Notes: a model not told the origin generated them from the sequence alone. Numbered from the stretch's first letter, positions 43,152 through 51,461 are shown. The stretch: 64,000 nucleotides of DNA from Galbibacter sp. BG1 (GCF_013391805.1 NZ_CP058364.1:496501-560500); one strand, 5' to 3'. Made by a program: numbers and translations.

Positions 43152-44769
43152 AATTATAGAAGAACATTCCATAAAAATCATACTTCTAGTTTGTGCAGTA
43201 ATTTTCTTGGCCAATCTAGATGTTATTTATGTAAATATAATGGAAGCTCGAAATTTTGTTACCGCCAGGGAAATGCTTCATCAAGGAAATTGGGTACTTA
43301 CTACCATGAACGATTATCCACGCTACGAGAAACCACCACTACCCACTTGGCTTACAGCCATAAGCGCCTATATTTTTGGGGTTCATAATCTTTTTGCCCT
43401 ACGGCTACCCGCTTCGTTATCAGCCATTGTATTGGTATTTTTCGTTTATAAAATAGCCGTACTACTCTTTCAAAATAAAAAACTGAGTTTCTATGCTGCT
43501 TTAATATTACCAACTTCGTTCTATATTATTTTTTCTGGAAGAAACGGTCAATGGGATATTTTCACCCATAGTTTTATGGTCGTAAGTATTTATTTCTTGA
43601 TAAAAACAGTAAAGTTTGATCGGAATAAATGGCTTAATGCAATTTTAGGAGGTATCTTTTTTGGTTGTTCCTTTTTAAGTAAAGGGCCCGTTTCCCTCTA
43701 TGCACTTTGGCTTCCATTTTTAATTGCTTTCGGCGTCGCCTACAAAAGCGAGTTAAAACGAAACCGTATCCTGCCATTTTTAACGATGTTGGGTTTAGGA
43801 CTACTAATCGGTATCTCTTGGTTTGCTTATGTGCGTTACGCAGATCCTGAATCTTTCTTGGAAATAGCTACGGAAGAAGCTGGAAATTGGACCAGCTATA
43901 ATGTGCGTCCTTTTTATTATTACTGGAGCTTCTTTACCCAAAGTGGTATTTGGACAATCCCCGCATTTGTAGCCTTGCTATTTCCATACTTAAAAAATAA
44001 AGTAAGTGACAAGAAAGCATATCTATTTTCATTCACGTGGACCATGGCAGCGGTAGTTTTACTCTCCATAATTCCAGAGAAAAAGTCTCGTTATCTTTTA
44101 CCTGTGTTAATCCCAATGGCATTGAATACTGCTTTTTATATTGAATATTTAATCCTTCATTTTAACTCCTTAAAAAAGGCTGAGAAATTTCCGGTGTATT
44201 TTAATTTCGGACTCATAGCGGTTATTGGGATAGTGTTTCCCATTGGCGGATTTATATTTCTTCAAGAGAAAGTAGACGGCTTTTTATTTGTTTTTTCATT
44301 AACTTCAGTACTGTTATTTTCAATAGGATTAGCCATATTTTATTTCCTTCGGAAGAAAAACATAGAAAATGTATTTTACCTAACAATTAGCTTTATAGCC
44401 GTAATAATTTTAGTAGGGTTTCCTTTGGCCAAAACTTTTAATACCAATGCCACCTTTAACAACATAAGTAAGTTGAGTACCAAACTTCCACTTTATTCTA
44501 TTGGAGAGCCTTCTCCTGAAATGATTTGGCATTTGGGACATTCTGCGCCAGAAATTAAACATGGAAAAAAGTTGAGCATTCCAGAGGAAAATGAATTCGG
44601 AATTTTAGTAAATCCCGCAAACGAAGAAGAATTTAAACGTATCTTTGAAACGGATTTTTCCATAGATTTTAAAGAAACTTTTGATATAAACTATACCGCT
44701 AGTCCGGGTGAAAGAGCCTACAAAGACAGGCTTACCAGTAAATATTACGTTGTAAAAAAGAACCAGTAG
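43144..44769 (+). CDS. ArnT/PMT-like integral membrane glycosyltransferase
   Basis: This 541-residue polytopic protein has about 12 hydrophobic segments. The first periplasmic loop holds NIMEARNFVTAREM and DYPRYEKPPLPTWLTAISAY, the acidic-residue and KPPLPxW signature of the GT83/GT39 superfamily (ArnT, PMT), which uses polyprenyl-phosphate sugars. GRNGQWDIFTHSF and FLSKGPVSLYALWLPF follow. A C-terminal soluble tail (~100 residues) completes the length. It should transfer a sugar from lipid carrier to lipid A, another lipid or protein on the periplasmic side. It overlaps the LAB_N gene by 8 bases, and the next start follows 3 bases after its stop. Confidence 0.9.
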   Translation: MTKIIEEHSIKIILLVCAVIFLANLDVIYVNIMEARNFVTAREMLHQGNWVLTTMNDYPRYEKPPLPTWLTAISAYIFGVHNLFALRLPASLSAIVLVFFVYKIAVLLFQNKKLSFYAALILPTSFYIIFSGRNGQWDIFTHSFMVVSIYFLIKTVKFDRNKWLNAILGGIFFGCSFLSKGPVSLYALWLPFLIAFGVAYKSELKRNRILPFLTMLGLGLLIGISWFAYVRYADPESFLEIATEEAGNWTSYNVRPFYYYWSFFTQSGIWTIPAFVALLFPYLKNKVSDKKAYLFSFTWTMAAVVLLSIIPEKKSRYLLPVLIPMALNTAFYIEYLILHFNSLKKAEKFPVYFNFGLIAVIGIVFPIGGFIFLQEKVDGFLFVFSLTSVLLFSIGLAIFYFLRKKNIENVFYLTISFIAVIILVGFPLAKTFNTNATFNNISKLSTKLPLYSIGEPSPEMIWHLGHSAPEIKHGKKLSIPEENEFGILVNPANEEEFKRIFETDFSIDFKETFDINYTASPGERAYKDRLTSKYYVVKKNQ

Positions 44770-44772
44770 ATT

Positions 44773-45456
44773 ATGACACTCAATAGAACCGAAAAATTAG
44801 GGTACGCTTTTTTAGCCATTATTTTTATTTACAGCTTATACTTAGGGTTTACCAATCCAGAATATTTCAACAACACCTTTACGGCAGAAGACCATACCGT
44901 AGAATGGGGAACGGCCATTATGCTTTTGTGTATAAGTTTACTTTGCCTTTTTCGTTTATTCACCATAAGCAAAGGAAAATCGACCACTTGGAAAATTGGC
45001 GTTTTTCTATTTGCCATACTTTTCTTTTTTGGAGCGGGCGAAGAAATTTCATGGGGACAGCGTATTTTTGGGATTGAATCCAGCGAATATTTTATTGCCA
45101 ATAACGCTCAAGGTGAAACCAATTTGCACAATCTTGTTGTCGGAGGTAAAAAGGTCAATAAAATTATTTTCAGCCAGCTGCTAATGGTAGCCATGGTAAT
45201 TTATTTAATTGTTGTTCCAATACTATATAAAAAAATGGCATGGGTAAAAAACCTAGCAGATAGTTTTGCAGTTCCGGTAGTAAAATGGCATCAAACTATT
45301 GCTTTTATAGTTTCTACCATATTGGTTGCTGTTATTCCTCCAGACAGAAAATGGGAAGTTTATGAATTTGCTTTCGGCGTTATTTTCTTCCTGATTTTTC
45401 TCTATCCGCTTAACGGATTTATTTTTGAAAAGGAATATGTAAAGAATGTCGAATAG
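44773..45456 (+). CDS. Polytopic membrane protein of unknown function with GEEISWGQ motif
   Basis: This 227-residue protein has about six membrane helices. A conserved-looking loop reads FFGAGEEISWGQRIFGIES, followed by NAQGETNLHNLVVGGKKVN and, near the C-terminus, PPDRKWEVYEF. Paired acidic residues with Trp and Gln at the membrane edge could form an active site or metal site. I have seen this motif set in unnamed families near glycosyltransferase genes, but no function is assigned. It is the last gene of the operon, 3 bases after the ArnT-like gene, so it probably acts in the same envelope-modification pathway. Confidence 0.8.
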   Translation: MTLNRTEKLGYAFLAIIFIYSLYLGFTNPEYFNNTFTAEDHTVEWGTAIMLLCISLLCLFRLFTISKGKSTTWKIGVFLFAILFFFGAGEEISWGQRIFGIESSEYFIANNAQGETNLHNLVVGGKKVNKIIFSQLLMVAMVIYLIVVPILYKKMAWVKNLADSFAVPVVKWHQTIAFIVSTILVAVIPPDRKWEVYEFAFGVIFFLIFLYPLNGFIFEKEYVKNVE

Positions 45457-45476
45457 CTGTTTGGCATAAAGTTTTT

Positions 45477-45510
45477 CAGGAGAGTAACTGTTAAAAAAAG
45501 TTATCTCCTG
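45477..45510. repeat. Hairpin between convergent genes, overlapping the end of the small lipoprotein gene
   Basis: CAGGAGAGTAACT and AGTTATCTCCTG (45499-45510) pair with one bulged G around a short A-rich loop. The right arm contains the stop codon and last codons of the minus-strand lipoprotein gene. No T run follows on either strand, so it may act as a transcript-end stabiliser rather than a classic terminator. Confidence 0.5.
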
Positions 45511-45680
45511 CCACCACCATAAACACCAATGCTCATGCTTGGTACTACCCTCGGGCCATGAGAGCCCCAAACAACATCTACTCCTGCACTACTCGCAATA
45601 TGCGCATTGGAACAAGAGACCAAGGTGTACATGGAACAAATTAGAAATACCACGGCTAAGATTTTTAATAAATACTTCAT
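45501..45680 (-). CDS. Small lipoprotein (59 residues)
   Basis: ATG at 45680 opens a 59-codon frame with a clear lipoprotein signal: MKYLLKILAVVFLICSMYTL then VSC, giving a lipid Cys at residue 23. The mature part is only 37 residues (SNAHIASSAGVDVVWGSHGP, then a Gly-rich end GVYGGGRR). I recognise no family. The signal and the fit in the gap between two real genes support it. It is convergent with the glycosyltransferase operon and lies 16 bases after the start side of no other gene, so it is probably its own unit. Confidence 0.65.
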   Translation of the reverse strand: MKYLLKILAVVFLICSMYTLVSCSNAHIASSAGVDVVWGSHGPRVVPSMSIGVYGGGRR

Positions 45681-45696
45681 CTTTTAAAATTTTAAA

Positions 45697-46545
45697 TTAT
45701 TTGGTATAGTTTTCTAAACAAAGCGTTGCTCCTTCCGGATCTTGGAACACCACAATATTACCGTTTCTAACTTCTGGATTAGGTTTTAAATACACATAGG
45801 CATCTGTAGAAGAAAGAAGTTTATAGGCTCCGTCTATGTCGCTAATTTTAATGTAGGGTACCCACTGGGTGTTAGCACCTTTTAAGGGGTTTTTCATAAG
45901 TCCGGCAATTTTTTTATCCCCATCCATTAAAACCCAATAAGGCTTTCCATCGTCGTCTGTCATGGTAGTCGTTAAATTAAAAACTTCCGTATAAAATTTT
46001 TCGCTGGTTTCGGTATCGGTGGTCCACAATTCCTGCCATATCCATTTACCCTCTTTATTCTCCAACAGGTTCATTTTCGGGTTTATGGTTTCTATAAAAG
46101 ATAATTTTTCACCAAGAGGCCCTTCCACAATAACCTGTTGACCCACATTATCACTCACTTTAAACTTATCTATAATAACGCGACCACCCTTATTTACGAA
46201 GTCGCTTATGGAAGCATCTATATTATCGGTTTGTATGGAGGCTATCCAAGCGGAAGCATCCGCTTTTTTAATCTCTATCATACTTCCTATAATTTGACCG
46301 TTGTTGGAAATGATCGCCAGTTTCTGGCCTTTTATAATAACATCCCTAAATGTCCATTTACAAAGCTTTTGATAAAATGCTTTTGAAGAAGCTATGTTTG
46401 GGGTTACCAAGTTATACCATACTACCCCACCGTATTCTTGGTAAGAATTAAAGAGAATTTCTTTTTTTGGTTCCACCCGGTCTTTTGAAAAACCAAATTG
46501 CATAACGAAAATTATAGCTAAAATGGCCATTGTTGCTTTTCTCAT
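45697..46545 (-). CDS. Exported protein with two VOC (glyoxalase-fold) domains
   Basis: This 282-residue protein has a signal peptide (KATMAILAIIFVMQFGFS). Two VOC modules follow. The first starts GGVVWYNLVTPNIASSKAFY near residue 38, with GSMIEIKKADASAWIASIQT. The second starts WIWQELWTTDTETSEKFYTE near 168, with PYWVLMDGDKKIAGLMKNP and ends FQDPEGATLCLENY. Cytoplasmic two-domain relatives are annotated as glyoxalase/CFP-30-like. Here the metal-ligand positions are not fully conserved, and export is unusual. The function is unknown. Confidence 0.85.
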   Translation of the reverse strand: MRKATMAILAIIFVMQFGFSKDRVEPKKEILFNSYQEYGGVVWYNLVTPNIASSKAFYQKLCKWTFRDVIIKGQKLAIISNNGQIIGSMIEIKKADASAWIASIQTDNIDASISDFVNKGGRVIIDKFKVSDNVGQQVIVEGPLGEKLSFIETINPKMNLLENKEGKWIWQELWTTDTETSEKFYTEVFNLTTTMTDDDGKPYWVLMDGDKKIAGLMKNPLKGANTQWVPYIKISDIDGAYKLLSSTDAYVYLKPNPEVRNGNIVVFQDPEGATLCLENYTK

Positions 46546-46664
46546 AATAAACTCTTTTAAAGATGCTTACAGTAAAGTTAACTAAAAAATTAGAAGTGTA
46601 ACTATAAATATATCAATGAAATGTATGTTCCCAAACCCAATACGCTTTTTGTTTTTTAATTTTT

Positions 46665-48176
46665 TTACTCTTTAATACTGGTAAAACTTTTTATGGCTTC
46701 GTTGGGTGCAATAATATTATATCCTTCCCAAAAAGAAGGATCGTAATTTGGCAAATAAACGGGGGCAATGTTTGGTTCGGGTGTAAAGTTTTCAAATTGC
46801 TGTGACTCTATAGCTGTATCCTCAAATACCACTAACTCAAATTTCTCTATATTTTGCAGTGTGAAATCCACATGGGTAGAAACTTCGTTTTGTTTTCTTC
46901 TTCCGTCTACATTTTTATTCTTTTCAATAATTTTTAGAGGACGATCAAACCCCACCTTTTGTCCCTTGGTTTCTTCTTGATATTTCAATGCATATTTACC
47001 CCGTTGGTTTTTGGCGTACAAAATGACTCCCTTTTGAAGGTACTCGTAATAAGAAACCCCAAACAGATTAAATTTTTTGATGGGTTTTACGTTTTCATAC
47101 TCTAGGCGAATTACAGCAAAGTCGAAAGCATTTATATACATAACGCCTTTGTAATCGGCACCTCCATCTGGTTTGAAATTTATTTTATAAACCAAATCAT
47201 TGTCTAAGTATAAAAGCCCATTCAATTCAAAATCGTATTTTCTGGATTTATGAATAAAATTAAGGTCAGAATCTTCATAAAGAAAGTTATCTTTTAGCAG
47301 TGAACTTATTTGACTGGTGCGGTAGTTTAAAAAGTTCTCTTTCTTCTCTTTTTCCTTTTTCTTTTGATATTCTACCAAGGTATCCATGGACTCATCCTCG
47401 AAAAAAGAAGAATCTATTTCTGATTTCCCTCCTATGATACCCGATTTTATTTTAAAGTAAGAATCACGCTTTACATGCTTACGCATTATTTTTTGCAACT
47501 TGGCTTCTATGGCTTCATAAGAAAGTGAGTTGTTTTTATCATACAACTCAGATGCTTTTATAATATCCAGCTTCACCTCTTGTTCGTCTTCCTGTATTTT
47601 GCCATACAAATCGGCTAAAATTTCGGTATAGTAAGAAGTACTTTTTGGAATGGAGCGGGAAATACTATCAGAAAATGCTTGATTGATCTCTGGAATGCTA
47701 CTTTCTTTTATTTTAATATAATTATTTAAAATGGTAGCGTGGTCGGCACTTCGGTAAAAAACTTTTTGTTTAAAAAAATTATGGTCGTAGTTCTTCTCTA
47801 AACTGTCTTCCACCTTCTCCATAATTTCTTCTACCGTGTAATTCTTGTTTAAAAGCACCACCTCATCAAGCTCAATGTCTTTTGTGCTTAGTGAAACCTC
47901 GGAAGCCTCAAAATTGTTTACTGCAAACTTTTTCTCTTCATAGCCCAAACAACTAATATACAAAGAATCGGTTGCTTCAATTTCTTTAATGATATTAATG
48001 GTAAACTCCCCATCTTCACTGCTTATTACCCCTGTTTTATCATTTAAGGAAATGGTGGCAAATGGTATTGGTTCTTCGGTAGTAGCGTCTATAATTTTTG
48101 CTGAAATGGTTTTTTGTGCAGAAATGCCTTCAGAAAACAAAACAATCAGAAATAAAAAGAGGTAAACTTTTTTCAT
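46665..48176 (-). CDS. Exported protein with CarboxypepD_reg-like N-terminal domain
   Basis: This 503-residue protein has a signal peptide (FLFLIVLFSEGISAQ). Residues ~22-100 form a carboxypeptidase regulatory-like beta-sandwich (ISAKIIDATTEEPIPFATIS, then GVISSEDGEFTINI), as found at the N-terminus of TonB-dependent receptors and many Bacteroidota surface proteins. The remaining ~400 residues alternate charged helices and beta strands (FDFAVIRLEYENVKPIKKFN) with no plug or barrel. It is probably periplasmic or outer-membrane-associated. The family is common in Flavobacteriaceae but unassigned. No partner gene is evident. Confidence 0.8.
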   Translation of the reverse strand: MKKVYLFLFLIVLFSEGISAQKTISAKIIDATTEEPIPFATISLNDKTGVISSEDGEFTINIIKEIEATDSLYISCLGYEEKKFAVNNFEASEVSLSTKDIELDEVVLLNKNYTVEEIMEKVEDSLEKNYDHNFFKQKVFYRSADHATILNNYIKIKESSIPEINQAFSDSISRSIPKSTSYYTEILADLYGKIQEDEQEVKLDIIKASELYDKNNSLSYEAIEAKLQKIMRKHVKRDSYFKIKSGIIGGKSEIDSSFFEDESMDTLVEYQKKKEKEKKENFLNYRTSQISSLLKDNFLYEDSDLNFIHKSRKYDFELNGLLYLDNDLVYKINFKPDGGADYKGVMYINAFDFAVIRLEYENVKPIKKFNLFGVSYYEYLQKGVILYAKNQRGKYALKYQEETKGQKVGFDRPLKIIEKNKNVDGRRKQNEVSTHVDFTLQNIEKFELVVFEDTAIESQQFENFTPEPNIAPVYLPNYDPSFWEGYNIIAPNEAIKSFTSIKE

Positions 48177-48421
48177 ATAAATATTTTAATGTGGAATGAA
48201 AATAGACAATAGAAAAATAGCTTTTGCACTATTTATAGTTTCGTTATACAAGTTTTGTAATTATTTAACATTAATTTCATAAAATACAAATTGTTACATC
48301 CGGGAGTAACCATGTCTTTCTTTGTGAAAGGCATGTCAAAAAATCAAAAATATTTACCCTTTAGAAAGTTATTCCTTAACTTCGTACCCGCAAAATTTCA
48401 GATAATTAAAAAATCTACGAT

Positions 48422-49813
48422 ATGAGTAAATACGATGTAATCGTTTTAGGAAGTGGACCTGGTGGATATGTTACCGCTATTCGCGCATCGCAGTTGGGTT
48501 TTAAGACCGCTGTTGTTGAAAAAGAAAACCTAGGAGGTGTATGTTTAAACTGGGGATGTATCCCTACAAAAGCCCTTTTAAAATCGGCTCAAGTATTCGA
48601 ATATTTAAAGCATGCAGACGATTACGGTATTAAAGTAAGTGACGTAGATAAAGACTTTGAAGCCGTTGTAAAAAGAAGCCGTGGGGTTGCCGACGGCATG
48701 AGCAAGGGAGTTCAGTTTTTAATGAAGAAAAATAAAATCGATGTTATTGAAGGTTTTGGGAAGCTAAAATCGGGTAAGAAGATCGATGTTAAAGATAAAG
48801 ACGGAAAAACTACAGAATACAGCGCAGACCACATTATAATCGCCACTGGAGCCCGCTCTAGGGAACTGCCAAGCTTACCTCAAGACGGTAAGAAGGTTAT
48901 TGGTTACCGCGAAGCGATGACCCTTCCAGAGCAACCTAAAAAAATGATCGTGGTTGGAAGTGGAGCTATCGGGATTGAGTTTGCCTATTTCTATAACTCT
49001 ATGGGAACGGAAGTAACCGTAGTTGAGTATTTGCCTAATATCGTTCCGGTAGAAGACGAAGATGTTTCCAAACAATTGGAGCGTAGTTTTAAAAAAGCCG
49101 GTGTAAAAATTAAAACCTCTGCAGAGGTAACCAAAGTAGATACTTCTGGCGATGGCGTTAAGGCCACTATTAAAACCAAAAAAGGCGAGGAAGTTTTAGA
49201 GGCCGATATCGTGCTTTCTGCGGTAGGTATTAAAACCAATATCGAAAACATCGGTTTAGAGGATGTAGGTATTGCTACCGATAGAGATAAAATTCTAGTA
49301 AACGATTATTACCAAACCAACATACCAGGATATTACGCTATTGGAGACGTAACTCCCGGGCAGGCTTTGGCACACGTTGCTTCTGCGGAAGGAATTCTTT
49401 GTGTGGAAAAAATAGCAGGAATGCATGTGGAAGCACTAGACTATGGAAACATTCCAGGGTGTACCTATTGTATGCCAGAGGTTGCTTCTGTAGGTCTCAC
49501 CGAAAAACAAGCAAAAGAAAAAGGGTACGATATTAAAGTTGGTAAGTTTCCATTTTCTGCCAGTGGTAAGGCAAAAGCTTCTGGAACCCCAGACGGATTT
49601 GTAAAGGTGATTTTTGATGCCAAATATGGAGAATGGTTAGGTTGCCATATGATTGGTGCCGGAGTAACCGATATGATTGCTGAGGCTGTGGTAGCTAGAA
49701 AACTGGAAACTACAGGACACGAAGTATTAAAAGCAGTACACCCACACCCAACGATGAGTGAGGCGGTGATGGAAGCTGTGGCTGCCGCTTATGATGAGGT
49801 GATTCATATTTAA
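48422..49813 (+). CDS. lpdA: Dihydrolipoyl dehydrogenase
   Basis: This is a 463-residue FAD enzyme, the E3 component of the pyruvate and 2-oxoglutarate dehydrogenase complexes and of the glycine cleavage system. The FAD loop VLGSGPGGYVTAIRA opens the protein. The redox-active disulfide is C41/C46 in GGVCLNWGCIPTK. The NAD loop is VVGSGAIGIEFAYF, AIGDVTPGQALAHVA binds FAD, and the C-terminal HPHPTMSEAVMEA has the catalytic His-Glu pair. It is monocistronic with its own terminator, so it can serve several complexes, including GcvP's system encoded at 57170. Confidence 0.97.
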   Translation: MSKYDVIVLGSGPGGYVTAIRASQLGFKTAVVEKENLGGVCLNWGCIPTKALLKSAQVFEYLKHADDYGIKVSDVDKDFEAVVKRSRGVADGMSKGVQFLMKKNKIDVIEGFGKLKSGKKIDVKDKDGKTTEYSADHIIIATGARSRELPSLPQDGKKVIGYREAMTLPEQPKKMIVVGSGAIGIEFAYFYNSMGTEVTVVEYLPNIVPVEDEDVSKQLERSFKKAGVKIKTSAEVTKVDTSGDGVKATIKTKKGEEVLEADIVLSAVGIKTNIENIGLEDVGIATDRDKILVNDYYQTNIPGYYAIGDVTPGQALAHVASAEGILCVEKIAGMHVEALDYGNIPGCTYCMPEVASVGLTEKQAKEKGYDIKVGKFPFSASGKAKASGTPDGFVKVIFDAKYGEWLGCHMIGAGVTDMIAEAVVARKLETTGHEVLKAVHPHPTMSEAVMEAVAAAYDEVIHI

Positions 49814-49834
49814 AACACCTTTTCTTAAAAATAT

Positions 49835-49873
49835 AAAAGCAGGATTGTCTTAATAGATTATCCTGCTTTTTAT
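49835..49873 (+). terminator. Intrinsic terminator of lpdA
   Basis: AAAAGCAGGAT and ATCCTGCTTTT form an 11-bp stem around a longer loop and lead into a T-rich end. It begins 22 bases after the lpdA stop. Confidence 0.75.
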
Positions 49874-49993
49874 TTATAGTTGCTGGGTGAGACTTCCTTT
49901 TATGATTTTAAAAAAATTATTATGAGGACATCATCATGAAAGGCGTTAGTATTTGGCAATCTCCCAAATTTTGCTAGTTATTGTTAAGATGTT

Positions 49994-50075
49994 ATGCTGA
50001 GCTTGTCGAAGCATTTTTAACAAGAAATTACCCTTCGACCTGCCCGTCCGGCAGGCGGGCAAGCTCAGGGTGACA
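49994..50075. repeat. Inverted repeat with a second palindrome inserted inside one arm
   Basis: The left arm TGAGCTTGTCGAAG is at 49998-50011. Its exact reverse complement is present on the right but split: CTTCGAC at 50033-50039 and AAGCTCA from 50061. The two parts are separated by a 21-base GC-rich palindrome, CTGCCCGTCCGGCAGGCGGGC, at 50040-50060. The unit ends in GGGTGACA. Elements of the form TGTCACCCTGAGCTTGTCGA are widely scattered in Bacteroidota genomes. This copy appears to host another small element. It lies between lpdA and the convergent ATP pyrophosphatase gene. Confidence 0.7.
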
Positions 50076-50088
50076 TTTTATTTTATAT

Positions 50089-50817
50089 TTATCCTACCAA
50101 ATCGCAATACCAAAAAGAAGTATCCCAAGTAATTTCATCGTCATCTTGAAAACAGGAGTCGTCTTGATTTTTTGAAGGGGAATACGACTTTAATATTTTT
50201 TCCCCAATCTCAAAATTTACAGGTTTTTTAAAAATAGGACCGTCGAACACAAAAGTGTGGAATTCCCCGTTTTCCCCGCAGACATCTACCCCCTCGGGTA
50301 ATTCCTCTATAAATTTTTTATCGATTACCTTTCCTACAAATGATTCGTCCAAAAGTTTTGCATTAACACTTACAATAATGGCTTTAAAGCCCAAATCTAA
50401 AAATTCTTCCATTAGTTTTTTGGTATCCATTTTCCATAATGGAAATACTGGTTTTATGCCTACTTCCCCCAATTTAGATTCCCGGTATTTTTTTAAATCC
50501 TCTAAAAAGATATCTCCAAATACCGTATGCGTGTAGCTTTCTTGCTGTAATTCGTTCATGGCAGTTTTCATAACCTTGTCATAAGTTTTCATTGATACAT
50601 CGCCTGATAACTCAATTGTTTTAAGCGGAATACCAATGCTTTCAGCTTGTTTGAATAATAAATCGTTTCGCAAACCATGCATAGAAACCCGGTTAAGGTC
50701 AGAATTTACCGTAGTTACTAAAAGGTCTATATTAAAAGCTGATTGTTCTTGCATTTTATACAATGCCAAAGCACTGTCCTTCCCCGTGCTCCAGTTGAAA
50801 TAGGTTTTATTGGGCAT
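50089..50817 (-). CDS. Dph6-related ATP pyrophosphatase
   Basis: This is a 242-residue protein of the adenine nucleotide alpha-hydrolase fold. The PP-loop is FNWSTGKDSALALYKMQ near the N-terminus. VFGDIFLEDLKKYRE and the C-terminal CGENGEFHTFVFDGPIF are the signatures of the Dph6/DUF71 (MJ0570) family. In eukaryotes Dph6 amidates diphthine. Bacteria lack diphthamide, so the bacterial members have another, mostly unknown, ATP-dependent amidation or ligation role. It is cytoplasmic, single and complete. Confidence 0.9.
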   Translation of the reverse strand: MPNKTYFNWSTGKDSALALYKMQEQSAFNIDLLVTTVNSDLNRVSMHGLRNDLLFKQAESIGIPLKTIELSGDVSMKTYDKVMKTAMNELQQESYTHTVFGDIFLEDLKKYRESKLGEVGIKPVFPLWKMDTKKLMEEFLDLGFKAIIVSVNAKLLDESFVGKVIDKKFIEELPEGVDVCGENGEFHTFVFDGPIFKKPVNFEIGEKILKSYSPSKNQDDSCFQDDDEITWDTSFWYCDLVG

Positions 50818-50852
50818 TTTGATTTTCGTTTACTTTAGATTAAAAATAAGCA

Positions 50853-50979
50853 GATGTCTCTGCGAGCGGAGCGTAGCGCAGTGCGGCAGTCTCCCAAAAG
50901 GAAGTAGCTACTTTAGTTAGGGGATCCCCGTCTGCCTTATGGCAGAACCACACTTCACTGCGTTACGTTCGTGAAGACG
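50853..50979. repeat. Degenerate long inverted repeat between the ATP pyrophosphatase gene and aroQ
   Basis: The left part CTCTGCGAGCGGAGCGTAGC...GCAGTCTCCC and the reverse complement of the right part (CTTCACGAACGTAACGCAGTG, then GCAGACGGGGATCCCC) share several blocks, notably CGTA-CGCAGTG and GCAG-C-C. The whole ~127-base unit could fold into one imperfect hairpin. It is much richer in G+C than its surroundings and abuts the aroQ stop at 50981. It looks like a miniature interspersed element of the kind found between convergent or tandem genes in this group. Confidence 0.55.
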
Positions 50980-50980
50980 T

Positions 50981-51394
50981 TTATAAAAAACTTTGTATCG
51001 CCAAATCGTAGCTTTGCATTCCAAACCCAAGGATAACCCCCTTGGCATTTGGAGAAATATACGATTGATGCCGAAAGGTTTCTCTTCCAAAGGTGTTGGA
51101 AATATGAACCTCAACAACAGGGGTTGAAATACCTTTTATTGCATCGCCAATGCCAACGGACGTATGTGTATAAGCCCCTGCATTTAAAATAACCCCATCA
51201 TAATCAAACCCTACTTCATGCAGCTTATTGATAATTTCACCTTCTATATTAGATTGATAGTATTCTATTTGAATATCCTTAAATTTTTGCTGAAGCTTTT
51301 CAAGATAGTCTTCAAAAGTCTGGGAACCGTAAATTTCGGGCTCACGTTTTCCTAAGAGATTTAAATTTGGGCCATTTAAGAGAAGTAATTTCAT
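50981..51394 (-). CDS. aroQ: Type II 3-dehydroquinate dehydratase
   Basis: This 137-residue shikimate-pathway enzyme converts 3-dehydroquinate to 3-dehydroshikimate. The N-terminus LLLLNGPNLNLLGKREPEIYG contains the flexible loop with Arg17 and the catalytic Tyr22. NAGAYTHTSV gives the substrate-binding Asn and His, and EVHISNTFGRETFRH contains the catalytic His97. The length is slightly below the usual ~145 residues, but the fold elements are complete. The C-terminus is immediately followed by an interspersed repeat. XerD lies ~1.5 kb away and is divergent. The proximity of aroQ and xerD is often seen in this phylum. Confidence 0.96.
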   Translation of the reverse strand: MKLLLLNGPNLNLLGKREPEIYGSQTFEDYLEKLQQKFKDIQIEYYQSNIEGEIINKLHEVGFDYDGVILNAGAYTHTSVGIGDAIKGISTPVVEVHISNTFGRETFRHQSYISPNAKGVILGFGMQSYDLAIQSFL

Positions 51395-51431
51395 GAAAAT
51401 CTATTTTTAGTAAAAGTAAAAAATAAAGAAT

Positions 51432-51461
51432 AAAAAAAACGGAAACCAAAAGGCTTCCGTT
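51432..51461 (-). terminator. Intrinsic terminator of the first PorT-like gene
   Basis: On the minus strand ACGGAA and TTCCGT pair around a loop of about nine bases, followed by a run of eight T residues. It lies 28 bases after the stop at 51489. Confidence 0.75.
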
